From the NCBI RefSeq assembly GCF_047338595.1, contig NZ_JBLFBO010000001.1:377666-441665 (forward strand): a stretch of DNA of 64,000 nucleotides, given 5' to 3'. Origin of the DNA: Nitrospira_D sp019636945 (GTDB lineage: Bacteria; Nitrospirota; Nitrospiria; Nitrospirales; Nitrospiraceae). Below are positions 51,348 through 60,529 of the stretch, piece after piece. The notes under the pieces were generated by a model. That model saw only the letters and a list, made by a program, of their open reading frames with translations. It searched no databases and had not been told where the DNA came from. Position numbers and translations under genes: made by a program. Position 1 is the first letter of the stretch; each line of letters starts with the position of its first letter.

Positions 51348-54017
51348 TCACTCATGCCGCAGGACGGCCAGCGGAGGTTGTCCGAGGATTCGGTAGGTAC
51401 TGAAAAAACCGACCAGCACGGTCAGTATCATGGTGGCGGCGCAGCCCGATGCCAGAACGCCTAGTTGAAGGCTCCAGGAAAGATCGAACACCGTCTCAAG
51501 GACCACCCAGGAGAGAACACTCGCCAGTACCGTCCCCAATAGCCCACCCAATGCACCCAGTAGAGCATATTCAACGGCAAACGACTGAGCAATCACCATT
51601 CTGGTTGCTCCCAAGGCTTTGAGAATGACCGATTCATATAAGCGTCGATAGCGAGTCGCCGCCAATGCTGCCGCCATCACGAAGCAACCGGACAGGACAC
51701 AGAACAGGGCCACTGCGCGAATGGCCAAAGAGAGTCGGTCGAGCACCCGCGCGAAACTGTTGAGCATGTCGCCCATGTTAATTGCGGTCACGTTCGGAAA
51801 GGTCGTGACGACCGCCTGCTGTACGGCAACCTCTTCGGAGGGTGATACATGGACTGTCGCCACATAGGTATGTGGGGCTCCATCCAGGGATCCAGGGGAA
51901 AAGATCATGTAGAAATTCGTCGAGAAGTTTCCCCACTCCACCTTTCGGATGCTCCCGACCTCTCCCGTCACAGGGACCCCTTGGATATCCACCTCCATCG
52001 TATCTCCGACCATGAGACCAAGTTGTGCCGCGGCCTCTTCCTCGATCGAAATCAGCGGCTTGGTGAAGCTCTGGCCAGGTTTCCACCACTCGCCCGCGAC
52101 AACCTTGTTATCTTTCGGAAGCTCCTGCAGGAACGTCAGGACATACTCGCGCGTGAGGTACCATTTTTTTCGCTGTTCCTTTTTAGCCTCAGACCTTTCT
52201 TTCTGTTCTTCAGCCTCGGATAACGCTTCGAGCCTGATGGGTTGGCCCTTGATCGAGGCGAGCCGTGATCGAACCAGTGGTGTCAAGCGAGGAGCCTGGT
52301 CGTTGGTCTGTTGATGCATCAGACGGAGAAACTCTTCGGTCTGATCGGGCTGAATATCGATGAAAAAAAATGTGGGCGCATCGGTGGGCCGGTTCTCGCC
52401 GACCTGCGCGAGGAGTGACCGTTCAACCAGTGACACGGTCGTGACGACCATCACTCCGATCCCGATGGCAATGGTGATGCTGACCGCTTGGCTTCCGGGT
52501 CTCAGCACATTCCCCAGCGCTTGGCGAAAAATGAGCAGGTCTGGCCTGGGCCATCTCGTGAGGGCACGGAGCAGGACGCAGGCTGCAAGCCCCAATAGCA
52601 ACACAGCACCGGTAAAGGCTGCAATGAAAAGCGCTCCCACTTTCCAGGAGCCGGCTTGCCACATTGACAAGAGCGCCAAGCCAAGCCCGATCCCGATCGA
52701 CGTGATGGCCTTCCCCCGATCAACCTCTCGCCAGGTGTTCCACCATTGGCGCATGTTCTGACTTATCGCAGGAGCCATGGGGACGATCTCACGTCGAAAA
52801 ATTCGAGCCGGCTTCACTTCACGAATAGTCAATAGCGGCCACAAGGTAAACAGCAGTGTGGACAACAGGCCTAAGGCCAACCCCTTCACCAAAGGCACAA
52901 GTGAAATGCCCATGCCCCCTTCGGCCAATCCCAGTTGATCCAGGAGATCCGAGACCATCAAGGCGGCAATTATCCATGGAAGCCCTTGCTGGAGTAAGAT
53001 TCCGATGGCCAGACCGATCATACTACCGGCGAGACCGAGCATCATGGCCTGAAGGGCATAGGTCCAGATGATCGTCGGAGAATCAGCCCCGATCGTCTTG
53101 AGGACGGCAATGGTCGTCAGCTTTTCTCGGACAAAGGCATGCACGGAAGTTGCTACGCCCAACCCGCCGATGAACAACGCGGTCAGCCCAATCAGGCCGA
53201 GATAGCGGGTCAGCTGATCCAAGAATTGTTTCAGTTGCGGTTGGGCGTCCTTATAGCCCGACACGCGGGCGGCATCCGACTCCAGCCGCCCCCGTAGTTC
53301 ATACAAAAGCGGATCAGCGGAAAGATCGGACGGGATCTTGACCAGATACCGCTCACGTACGCGACTGCCCACCTTGACTAGCTCAGCTGCATGAAGACCT
53401 TCTCGAGACATCAACACTCGGGGGCCGAGGCTGAAGGCATTGGCCATACGATCCGGTTCAGTTCTGACCATCGCAACAATCCCGAAGAATCCCTGACCAA
53501 TCTTGAGACAGTCTCCAATCCGGAGCCCCATCTTGATCAAGAGCGATTCTTGGACGACCACACCAAAAGTGGCCTGGTCTTGACACCGGCCTGATTGTTG
53601 GCCGAGAAGCTCCGCCAGTTTGCCCTGGGGTTCCAAGCGAACCGTGCCATAGAGCGGATATTCTGGCCCCACAGCCTTAAGTTCCACAATTTGTGTCGGC
53701 TGTCCGCTTGTGGAGGAGTCGGTCCTGGCCACCATCGCAATCAACTCACTGACATGTGTGAGCGATATCCCACGTGGACTCAATGACTCCAAAATCGCCT
53801 GCCCTTGAGGACTGATGGGGCGAGACAGTCGGATCTCAAGGTCGCCCCCTAGAAGGCCCCGCGCTTCCTGGTTAACGGTCTTCTCCACTTCCGCTCCGAA
53901 GAGGGACACTCCGGTCAACGCACCGACGCCAATGGCGATGCAGACTAAGAAATAGACAAAGTGCCGCCAAGCCGAGCGTGTCTCGCGCCATGCCATGTTG
54001 AACGTGAAGGGAGTCAT
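51348..54017 (-). CDS. ybbP: FtsX-type ABC transporter permease (YbbP-like)
   Basis: 889 residues. It has two FtsX/MacB-like halves, each with a periplasmic domain and membrane helices, plus an N-terminal anchor (about 20-45). The start MAWRETRSAWRHFVYFLVCIA and the phrase QEARGLLGGDLEIRLSRP are typical of YbbP. The C-terminal helices end GQPPLAVLRHE. A highly charged insertion (SEAEEQKERSEAKKEQRKK) lies near residue 610. The partner ATPase is coupled upstream (ATGA). The substrate is unknown; lipids or lipoproteins are possible. Confidence 0.9.
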   Translation of the reverse strand: MTPFTFNMAWRETRSAWRHFVYFLVCIAIGVGALTGVSLFGAEVEKTVNQEARGLLGGDLEIRLSRPISPQGQAILESLSPRGISLTHVSELIAMVARTDSSTSGQPTQIVELKAVGPEYPLYGTVRLEPQGKLAELLGQQSGRCQDQATFGVVVQESLLIKMGLRIGDCLKIGQGFFGIVAMVRTEPDRMANAFSLGPRVLMSREGLHAAELVKVGSRVRERYLVKIPSDLSADPLLYELRGRLESDAARVSGYKDAQPQLKQFLDQLTRYLGLIGLTALFIGGLGVATSVHAFVREKLTTIAVLKTIGADSPTIIWTYALQAMMLGLAGSMIGLAIGILLQQGLPWIIAALMVSDLLDQLGLAEGGMGISLVPLVKGLALGLLSTLLFTLWPLLTIREVKPARIFRREIVPMAPAISQNMRQWWNTWREVDRGKAITSIGIGLGLALLSMWQAGSWKVGALFIAAFTGAVLLLGLAACVLLRALTRWPRPDLLIFRQALGNVLRPGSQAVSITIAIGIGVMVVTTVSLVERSLLAQVGENRPTDAPTFFFIDIQPDQTEEFLRLMHQQTNDQAPRLTPLVRSRLASIKGQPIRLEALSEAEEQKERSEAKKEQRKKWYLTREYVLTFLQELPKDNKVVAGEWWKPGQSFTKPLISIEEEAAAQLGLMVGDTMEVDIQGVPVTGEVGSIRKVEWGNFSTNFYMIFSPGSLDGAPHTYVATVHVSPSEEVAVQQAVVTTFPNVTAINMGDMLNSFARVLDRLSLAIRAVALFCVLSGCFVMAAALAATRYRRLYESVILKALGATRMVIAQSFAVEYALLGALGGLLGTVLASVLSWVVLETVFDLSWSLQLGVLASGCAATMILTVLVGFFSTYRILGQPPLAVLRHE

Positions 54018-54790
54018 GAGCGGAATCTTGAGGAGAGCGCGGAGGTTGGATGCTCGGCAGTGTAGCCTGGATTATTGTTGACCGTGTCGTGAGCGGGCCT
54101 ATCAGTGGCCTCGCCAGACGGCGGTAAGGTATCGGACTCCACCTGTCCATCGCGAAGAGACAGCACCCGTTGCATCGATGTGGCGAGTGCGACATCGTGG
54201 GTCACGAGGACCAAGGTCGTACCATGATCGCGGTGCAGCGACAGCAGCAATTCAACGATCTGTGCCCCGGTGGCACTGTCGAGATTACCCGTCGGCTCAT
54301 CGGCCAGGAGTATCGGTGGTCGACAGGCAAAGGCCCGTGCGACTGCGACACGCTGTTGTTCTCCTCCCGATAATTGGACCGGATAGTGCCCCATGCGGTC
54401 GGATAATCCGACGGAGGAGAGCAACTCTGCCGCCCGATCTCCGGCTCGTTTCTCCCCGTTCAATTCCAAGGGTACCGCGACATTCTCAACGGCCGTGAGG
54501 GTAGGGATCAGGTGAAACGATTGGAAAATATATCCAATGTTTTCACGCCGAAATTGTGCCATTCGGCTCTCGGTCATGGTCGTGATGTCGGTTCCATCCA
54601 GAGTAATCGTGCCGGACGTCGGTTGATCGAGTCCGGCCATCAGTCCCAATAGCGTCGACTTCCCACTCCCGGACGGTCCCACAATAGCCACCGACTGCTG
54701 AGCTGGAATGATAAAACTAATGTGGTCGAGAATCCTGACAGCCTGCCCGGCTGCAACTAAGACCATCGACACCTGTTGTACTGAAATCAT
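54014..54790 (-). CDS. ybbA: ABC transporter ATP-binding protein (YbbA/LolD type)
   Basis: 258 residues. Walker A GPSGSGKST, Q-loop region FRRENIGYIFQSFHLIPTLT, signature LSGGEQQRVAVARA, Walker B ILLADEPTGNLD and the H-loop THD are all present. It belongs to the MacB/LolD/YbbA group that powers FtsX-like permeases. A ~30-residue polar tail follows the ABC domain. It is divergent from the TesA-type esterase gene, the same gene pairing as in many proteobacteria. Confidence 0.93.
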   Translation of the reverse strand: MISVQQVSMVLVAAGQAVRILDHISFIIPAQQSVAIVGPSGSGKSTLLGLMAGLDQPTSGTITLDGTDITTMTESRMAQFRRENIGYIFQSFHLIPTLTAVENVAVPLELNGEKRAGDRAAELLSSVGLSDRMGHYPVQLSGGEQQRVAVARAFACRPPILLADEPTGNLDSATGAQIVELLLSLHRDHGTTLVLVTHDVALATSMQRVLSLRDGQVESDTLPPSGEATDRPAHDTVNNNPGYTAEHPTSALSSRFRS

Positions 54791-54875
54791 GCCAACCCTC
54801 TATTTCTGCAGAGGAGACGATAATCAGACTGATAGTATACTGTCTGAGATGTAGGTGCGAGTGATGAGATAAGTT

Positions 54876-55538
54876 ATGCCGCTCCGAAGGATTTGTCTTC
54901 TAATCACGTTCGCTATCGTCACCGTGTTCTGGCACCTTACACCAGGAGGGGCTTCTCCCTCCACGCCGGATACCAGACCACGTATCGTGGCTTTCGGAGA
55001 CAGTCTGACGGCGGGAATTGGGGTACCAGCCGAAGAATCGTATCCGGCTCAATTACAACGGAGCCTTGATGCGCTCGGGTATTCCTATCGGGTCGTCAAT
55101 GCGGGGGTGAGCGGCGACACGACAGCCGGGGGTCTGCGTCGTGTGCCGTGGATCCTCACGAACAAACCAGACGTGGTCATTCTTGAGTTAGGTGCAAACG
55201 ATGGACTGAGAGGACTCAGCGTTGATCAAACCCGACACAACTTGCGCGAGATCATTCAGCGGTTGCAAGAGGCCGGTGTGGGGGTCGTCTTGGCTGGAAT
55301 GAAATTACCGCCGAATTATGGCCAGGACTACCTCGCACGGTTTGAAGGGATCTATCCATCACTGGCCAAGGAATACCGGCTTCCGTTGATTCCCTTCTTT
55401 CTCGAGGGAGTGGGTGGATCTTCATCCCTCAATCAGGCTGATGGGATTCATCCGACCGCCAAGGGCTACGCGTTGGTTGTGGAACAGGTACTCAAGATAC
55501 TCGGCCCGTTACTCAAATTGCCGGAGAGCCAGAAGTGA
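54876..55538 (+). CDS. tesA: TesA-type SGNH esterase / lysophospholipase
   Basis: 220 residues. A signal peptide (about 1-27) targets it to the periplasm. SGNH blocks are complete: FGDSLTAGIG (Ser43), NAGVSGDTT, LGANDG (Asn108) and DGIHP (Asp189, His192). The family hydrolyses thioesters, aryl esters and lysophospholipids. Its pairing with a YbbA/YbbP exporter suggests a lipid-related function for all three, which is an inference. Confidence 0.92.
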   Translation: MPLRRICLLITFAIVTVFWHLTPGGASPSTPDTRPRIVAFGDSLTAGIGVPAEESYPAQLQRSLDALGYSYRVVNAGVSGDTTAGGLRRVPWILTNKPDVVILELGANDGLRGLSVDQTRHNLREIIQRLQEAGVGVVLAGMKLPPNYGQDYLARFEGIYPSLAKEYRLPLIPFFLEGVGGSSSLNQADGIHPTAKGYALVVEQVLKILGPLLKLPESQK

Positions 55539-55625
55539 GACAAACCCTGCCACACCAAGCAGACAAATCTTCCCCCTCTCCGAGTAGACGGGGAAAGACT
55601 GTCACGAGGTCGATCGATCGGGATC

Positions 55626-55808
55626 TTAGGACTTCTTGAAAAACGTGTCGTAGACGCCGTAGATGAGCACGATCGCGATCAGCACATAATACAGGCCGGT
55701 GATCCCGCTATAATCCGGGGGCCCTTCCGACACGTTTGCCATCGCCGGCAATGCCTGGACCAGTAAGGCCCCGGTGAAGAGTCCGGTTCGTGAAAATAAC
55801 TGCATCAT
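55626..55808 (-). CDS. Small membrane protein with signal peptide
   Basis: 60 residues. AGGGGAAGAG precedes the ATG. A signal-like N-terminus (MMQLFSRTGLFTGALLVQALPAMA) is followed by a short polar stretch (NVSEGPPDYSG) and one membrane helix (ITGLYYVLIAIVLIYGVY), ending in DTFFKKS. After cleavage it would be a ~36-residue single-span peptide. I do not recognise it. Small single-span proteins of this type often associate with respiratory complexes, but nothing nearby shows that. Confidence 0.6.
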   Translation of the reverse strand: MMQLFSRTGLFTGALLVQALPAMANVSEGPPDYSGITGLYYVLIAIVLIYGVYDTFFKKS

Positions 55809-55929
55809 CTCTTCCCCTTTCTAAATCCACGGAAGACAAAAAGTGGGCGCATTTTACTGGACATCGACTGCATGGTGCAAGAGGCAGCCCCAGAGAGGCA
55901 GAAAGGCACGGAGAAGAGAGAATAACCCG

Positions 55930-56832
55930 TTATGGGTGAGGGGTCGTCTTGGCTACGGATTGAAGCTCGTCGGCAACTTCCTTAAAAGACGTGGCCACCT
56001 TGTCAAAGTGTGACCCTTTCTCCAGAATTTCACGGGCTGCCATACGAATCTGCTCATCATATTGTGCCACCTCGTTCGTCAATTCTCCCAGTTTCGTGAG
56101 GGTGGCCCGATAGGTGTTGACTTCGCGCTCAAGATCACGTGAGGTCGTCTGGGTTGCTTTAAGTTCTGCCACCGAGGCCTGGAGTTGTTGTGTGAGGCGT
56201 CCTGCATACGCCTTGCGATCTCGTAGTTCAGCCTCTAGGGTCGCTAACACATCCTCTGTTTCCCGGCGTCGATCCTCCAGGCTCTTGATCGCAAGGATCC
56301 ATGCGGAAACTTCTCCTGCTTCAATGACAGGCGAAGGAGGCAGCGGCTGTTCTTTTTCAATGGCCTTCATTGCTAGTTGCAACCATTCCACAAATTTCAG
56401 GATGTCACTCAGTTTAATATCGGCAACGGACGACTGCAAGGTCAAAGGTGACGGCTTGTTGGAATGCTTGGCCTGTGGGCGTGATGGCGATTCCTTCTGG
56501 ATGCTCGACGTGACGGACTCTTGAGCAGCGCTCCACCGATGATACTCCAGCAAAACAGCGATAGAGTGGCGGCACAAGGGCTCTTCTGGTACGGAGCAGG
56601 AGCATGAGGAAAGGAGGTACCCGTCTCTCAGGTTGACCTGTTGCTCGTAGAGACCGGCGTTGCCGATGACGGTTGACGAGATCTGAGAATCGCTTGCGTC
56701 GGCGATGCGGACCCTCTTTTCCGTCACGTATTGGCAGGCAACGTGATAGGCGGCAGCTTCCGACACAGCCTGAATCATTTGTGGAACTAATAGAGTGAGT
56801 CGTTCAGCGCTGCAGGGAATTCTGTTTGTCAT
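55930..56832 (-). CDS. SWIM zinc-finger protein with long coiled coil
   Basis: 300 residues from MTNRIPCSAERL. A SWIM motif SCSCSVPEEPLCRHS (CxCx7CxH: Cys77, Cys79, Cys87, His89) follows a DASDSQISSTVIGN strand region, which predicts DNA or protein binding. After a Ser/Pro linker comes a long coiled coil (about 190-290) with LATLEAELRDRKAYAGRLTQQLQ and LKATQTTSRDLEREVNTYRATL. The combination is uncommon. No SNF2 helicase, the usual SWIM partner, is nearby. No family name can be given beyond SWIM. Confidence 0.75.
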   Translation of the reverse strand: MTNRIPCSAERLTLLVPQMIQAVSEAAAYHVACQYVTEKRVRIADASDSQISSTVIGNAGLYEQQVNLRDGYLLSSCSCSVPEEPLCRHSIAVLLEYHRWSAAQESVTSSIQKESPSRPQAKHSNKPSPLTLQSSVADIKLSDILKFVEWLQLAMKAIEKEQPLPPSPVIEAGEVSAWILAIKSLEDRRRETEDVLATLEAELRDRKAYAGRLTQQLQASVAELKATQTTSRDLEREVNTYRATLTKLGELTNEVAQYDEQIRMAAREILEKGSHFDKVATSFKEVADELQSVAKTTPHP

Positions 56833-56964
56833 GGGGGGGATCCTTGATGCACCTCTGAAGGCCATGATGTGGTCAGTTTGACGACCGACCTGGAAAGTGT
56901 CAATTAGTCTTTAGTAGCGTGTCCCTTTACCGTAGGGCAGCAGGCGACAGATGGGGAAATGTGA

Positions 56965-57969
56965 CTACTTGCAAGGCTTGGTGGGGTTTGCCTTTCCCAT
57001 CGGGGTGAGCCACAGATAGTCTGCGATGGGATCGTCCAGAAGGGCTCGAACGTCTTCGGCTCGGCTTGGTTCGAAAGACATCATGTAGACGGTTGTTTGC
57101 GCGACCTCACCGGACAGCCGTCTCGCCACGCGCTTCGGGACAGGGAGGCCATATTGGATGTGTCCGCTCCCTGTATAGCTCAAGATGATGCGACGCAACC
57201 CGTCTGCAGCACGACGGATTTCTTCCTGTCTCTGGACCAGGGTCTTGGCCATACCCTCATCACGGACCATCGACGCCTCATACATCGTTCGATAGTGTTC
57301 CTCTGTTCCGCCATGACACCGCCGTAATTGATCGATGATCTTGGTGTGGTACGCGGGATCATCGACAATCTCTTCTTGAGCCATGCCTGATGCGGCCCAC
57401 TCGGGTTCATGTCTCACCGGCTCCAGTCCCAATTTTAGGATGCGGCGGATCAGTGGTTTCGGCGGATTCATGGCACGGACAGGCAGCTGCCGCTCGCGAG
57501 CAAACGTGACGAGCGGCCCATAATCGCTAAACTCCCCCCCCCAGTTTTGCTTCCAACGTACCTCTTCCAAAAACTCGTCCGACATCGACTGGATGCCGGA
57601 GACGTAGGAGTCCAAGGCTTCTTGACCGTCCCACCCAAACATTTCCATGCCGATAGTGGGGTAAATCCGATCTGCGAGCAGCTGGTTCAAGACTTTTAAG
57701 GCGGCTTCGATATGGTAGGGGTTGTGGTGTTCTTCGCCCAGATAGATAATCTCTGCCTGCTCCAGAGTCTTGATCCATTCAGGAAAGGCGACGACGAGGC
57801 CTGTTCGGGTATCGATGATATGCCAGGGCTGCCATGTCACGGCTGGTTCGACTGTCGGTGAGTCGAGCTGTGGCATGGCACCGCTCGCGGAAGCAATGAG
57901 GAGCCAGAGCACGAGACTCAGAGCCAGGACAATCCCCCTACATCGACGCAGGGCCAGCCACGCATGCAT
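56965..57969 (-). CDS. ChaN-like (DUF399) exported protein
   Basis: 334 residues. A signal peptide (about 10-31, ending ASASGA) is present; there is no obvious lipobox Cys. The core IIYLGEEHHNPYHIEAALKVL, IGMEMFGWDGQEALDSYVSG and MNPPKPLIRRI match ChaN-type heme-binding or haem-uptake proteins. The late segment RRIILSYTGSGHIQYGLPVPKR fits the family's conserved GxGH. Whether it binds heme here is unproven, but a nitrifier has a large heme demand. Confidence 0.85.
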   Translation of the reverse strand: MHAWLALRRCRGIVLALSLVLWLLIASASGAMPQLDSPTVEPAVTWQPWHIIDTRTGLVVAFPEWIKTLEQAEIIYLGEEHHNPYHIEAALKVLNQLLADRIYPTIGMEMFGWDGQEALDSYVSGIQSMSDEFLEEVRWKQNWGGEFSDYGPLVTFARERQLPVRAMNPPKPLIRRILKLGLEPVRHEPEWAASGMAQEEIVDDPAYHTKIIDQLRRCHGGTEEHYRTMYEASMVRDEGMAKTLVQRQEEIRRAADGLRRIILSYTGSGHIQYGLPVPKRVARRLSGEVAQTTVYMMSFEPSRAEDVRALLDDPIADYLWLTPMGKANPTKPCK

Positions 57970-58096
57970 AGGGCACTCCTACCATACTGCGGCTCAGGCG
58001 AACAAGCCGCCTTGACGGCAAAGTTGGTGGCCCACTATGCTGGTCCATCGGAAGAAATGTGTGCGTCCTCACTGTCAACGACCTGTTGCTTTCCCC

Positions 58097-59407
58097 ATGA
58101 ACTCCGCTGACCCATTCGAGTCATTTCGCCGTCACATGAGTCGGCAGGCTCACCGTGTTCCTAAACAGTGGGATGCTTCACGGGGGTTGCTCGAAAAACG
58201 TGCGTTCACCTCGACGGTCGATCGCCTCATCTCTGCCATTAAAGAACAGCCTCTTCCGGACAATGTGAAAGCGATCTTACTCCAATTGTTTGAGGGGGAA
58301 CGACCGCAGCGAGTGCAAGATCTCGACGGAGAGTATCTCAAACAGGTGACGGGTTTTCCACCTGCCAAAGCCATGCGGGCGCTCACCATTGCATTTGGTT
58401 TGGTGCCTGCGCCAACCTCGAAATGGCCGATGAGCTCTCTCTCGAGTGAGGCAATAGAAGGATTAGTGCGTGGCCTTACCAATCCGTTTGATCTCCTCAT
58501 GAATACTGATGTGGCCTCTGTGCTCGATATTGGCACGGGGGACCTATCGTTCGCCGAAGAACTCGCCGACCAGTATGGGCCCCAGCTCCATCAGCGCGAT
58601 CGGCCGCTTATTCTCCATGGGGTGGATCGGCTCGATCCGCAATCACAGTTAGGAGGCCCCCTTCACGCCGATTCAGGAAGACTGCACAGGTTACGACAGA
58701 GACAGGGGCTCTCCTTTGCCTTTTTCGGCCATCAGGACGTATTCAACCTGAATGAGCTCGATGGGCGTGACCTCCTCGCGCCGCGTTATACCGTGGCCAC
58801 CTGTTGGGCTCCGGCCACGCCGACGTTTGCATACGAGCCGAGTCGGCTCTCGCCTGCGGTCATTCACGAGGAGCTGCAACGGACCAAGGGCACCTTCCGC
58901 CTGACGCGCTTTGGGAAAGAACCGGCGTTGGAAGTTCTGCACGGGACTCGTGCCCTGCTTTTTCCACCCTGGAAGTTTGATGTCATTGGCCCGCTGGCGT
59001 TGCTGCAGCTGCTTGCCCGGCGGGGTTCTCTCGTAGTACTGGGTTCAGTGGACGACCAGGTGTTTTGGGAAATCCTGGCCCAGTTGCTGGATGATCCACG
59101 CTACCGTCCCCAGGACGAACCGTTTCATGCGGCAAACCTTCCTGCGATCTTTGGCGGGATCTACGATCAGCTCACGAACCTGCCGATTGGTGCGTCGGTG
59201 GAGCTCGCCGACCTAGGAGCTCTTCGGCATCAGTTGCCTTCAGCTGATCTGTCAGATTCTACAAATCACTCGACCGGACACTTTCGCTACGTTCGCGTCA
59301 GCCGTGGTGCCACCTTCCCAGGCATGCCCGCCAGCAGCACTGCACGAAAATTCTCCGCCATGACCGAGGAAGTGCCGCCCTGGCTGGTCACGTTGGTTCC
59401 GGCGTAG
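58097..59407 (+). CDS. Putative SAM-dependent methyltransferase-like protein
   Basis: 436 residues from MNSADPFESFRRHMSR; a start 60 bases earlier is possible. Near residue 140 is VLDIGTGDLSFAEEL, which resembles Rossmann motif I of methyltransferases, and later strands (LILHGVDRLDP, RYTVATCWAPAT) would fit. The N-terminal ~120 residues are helical. The rest is not a family I know, so the enzymatic call is weak. It precedes the MoxR operon by 138 bases and may be independent. Confidence 0.5.
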   Translation: MNSADPFESFRRHMSRQAHRVPKQWDASRGLLEKRAFTSTVDRLISAIKEQPLPDNVKAILLQLFEGERPQRVQDLDGEYLKQVTGFPPAKAMRALTIAFGLVPAPTSKWPMSSLSSEAIEGLVRGLTNPFDLLMNTDVASVLDIGTGDLSFAEELADQYGPQLHQRDRPLILHGVDRLDPQSQLGGPLHADSGRLHRLRQRQGLSFAFFGHQDVFNLNELDGRDLLAPRYTVATCWAPATPTFAYEPSRLSPAVIHEELQRTKGTFRLTRFGKEPALEVLHGTRALLFPPWKFDVIGPLALLQLLARRGSLVVLGSVDDQVFWEILAQLLDDPRYRPQDEPFHAANLPAIFGGIYDQLTNLPIGASVELADLGALRHQLPSADLSDSTNHSTGHFRYVRVSRGATFPGMPASSTARKFSAMTEEVPPWLVTLVPA

Positions 59408-59545
59408 GGAAGTCGATTCAGCATTGGCGTGGCGGCATGGACGTGCGAAACACGCGATTCATTGACCGTCTTCAGGCCCTTTGCTAGACTTCGATCGTGT
59501 CCGATCACCACGCACTTCTCCAGTATCCCAGACCCTAATTCCATC

Positions 59546-60487
59546 ATGACTTCTACGGAGACCATCCGGGCCATTCAGGAGAACATTGCTCGGGTGATCA
59601 AAGGGAAACCCCATGTCATCGAGATGTGCCTCGTCGCGCTGCTCGCCCGGGGGCATCTCCTTCTTGAAGATGTTCCGGGAGTGGGAAAAACCACACTCGC
59701 CCATAGCCTCGCGCGATCGCTGGACTGTTCGTTTAAACGGATTCAGTTTACAAGCGATCTGTTGCCGTCCGACATTGTTGGGGTGTCGATCTTCAATCGG
59801 CAAAAGCAGGCATTCGAGTTCATCCCGGGACCCATTTTTGCAAACATTGTTCTGGCGGATGAAATCAATCGCACGACGCCGAAGACGCAGAGCAGTCTTT
59901 TGGAGGCGATGAGTGAGGCGCAGATTTCATTCGACAATAAGACCTATCCGCTCAACCCGCCTTTTATGGTCATTGCGACACAAAACCCGGCAGAGTATCA
60001 CGGGACCTTTCCACTTCCCGAATCGCAACTCGATCGCTTCCTGATGAGGTTGCGCATCGGCTATCCGGCACCGGAAGAAGAGAAGAAAGTTCTGGAACGA
60101 GCATCGTCCCTGCATCCGGCGGAGGAGCTGCTCCCGCTGTTGACCGCACCGGAAGTGGTCCAGCTTCAAGACCAGGTCGACAAGATCTTTATGGAGGAAA
60201 GTCTGACCGAGTATCTTCTGAGTATTGTCCAGAGTACCAGGCAGTCCGATCTCCTATCTCTCGGGGTGAGTACAAGGGGAGCGCTGGCATTAAGCCGTGC
60301 TGCAAAAGCACTGGCGCTCGTGCGCGGACGGACCTACTGTCTGCCCGATGATATTAAAGAGCTCGCGCCGATCGTGCTGTCCCACCGCATCATGGTGGCG
60401 CGCCAGACTGGTCTCCATCAACGAAGTTTTGAACAAGCCGAACGCATCATCCGCGATTTAGTCGACACGATTCCTGTGCCAGTCTAG
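59546..60487 (+). CDS. MoxR-family AAA+ ATPase
   Basis: 313 residues from MTSTETIRAIQENIARVIKG. Walker A LEDVPGVGKTTLA, Walker B VLADEINRTTPKTQSSLLEAM, sensor 1 IATQNP and the arginine-finger region LPESQLDRFLMRL are intact. MoxR proteins act as chaperones for metal insertion or complex assembly. Its gene order with DUF58 and transglutaminase genes is the standard one. Confidence 0.95.
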   Translation: MTSTETIRAIQENIARVIKGKPHVIEMCLVALLARGHLLLEDVPGVGKTTLAHSLARSLDCSFKRIQFTSDLLPSDIVGVSIFNRQKQAFEFIPGPIFANIVLADEINRTTPKTQSSLLEAMSEAQISFDNKTYPLNPPFMVIATQNPAEYHGTFPLPESQLDRFLMRLRIGYPAPEEEKKVLERASSLHPAEELLPLLTAPEVVQLQDQVDKIFMEESLTEYLLSIVQSTRQSDLLSLGVSTRGALALSRAAKALALVRGRTYCLPDDIKELAPIVLSHRIMVARQTGLHQRSFEQAERIIRDLVDTIPVPV

Positions 60488-60529
60488 TTCGTTTCTGAAC
60501 TCCTGTTGCCCTCTCAGTGTTGGTGGGAT

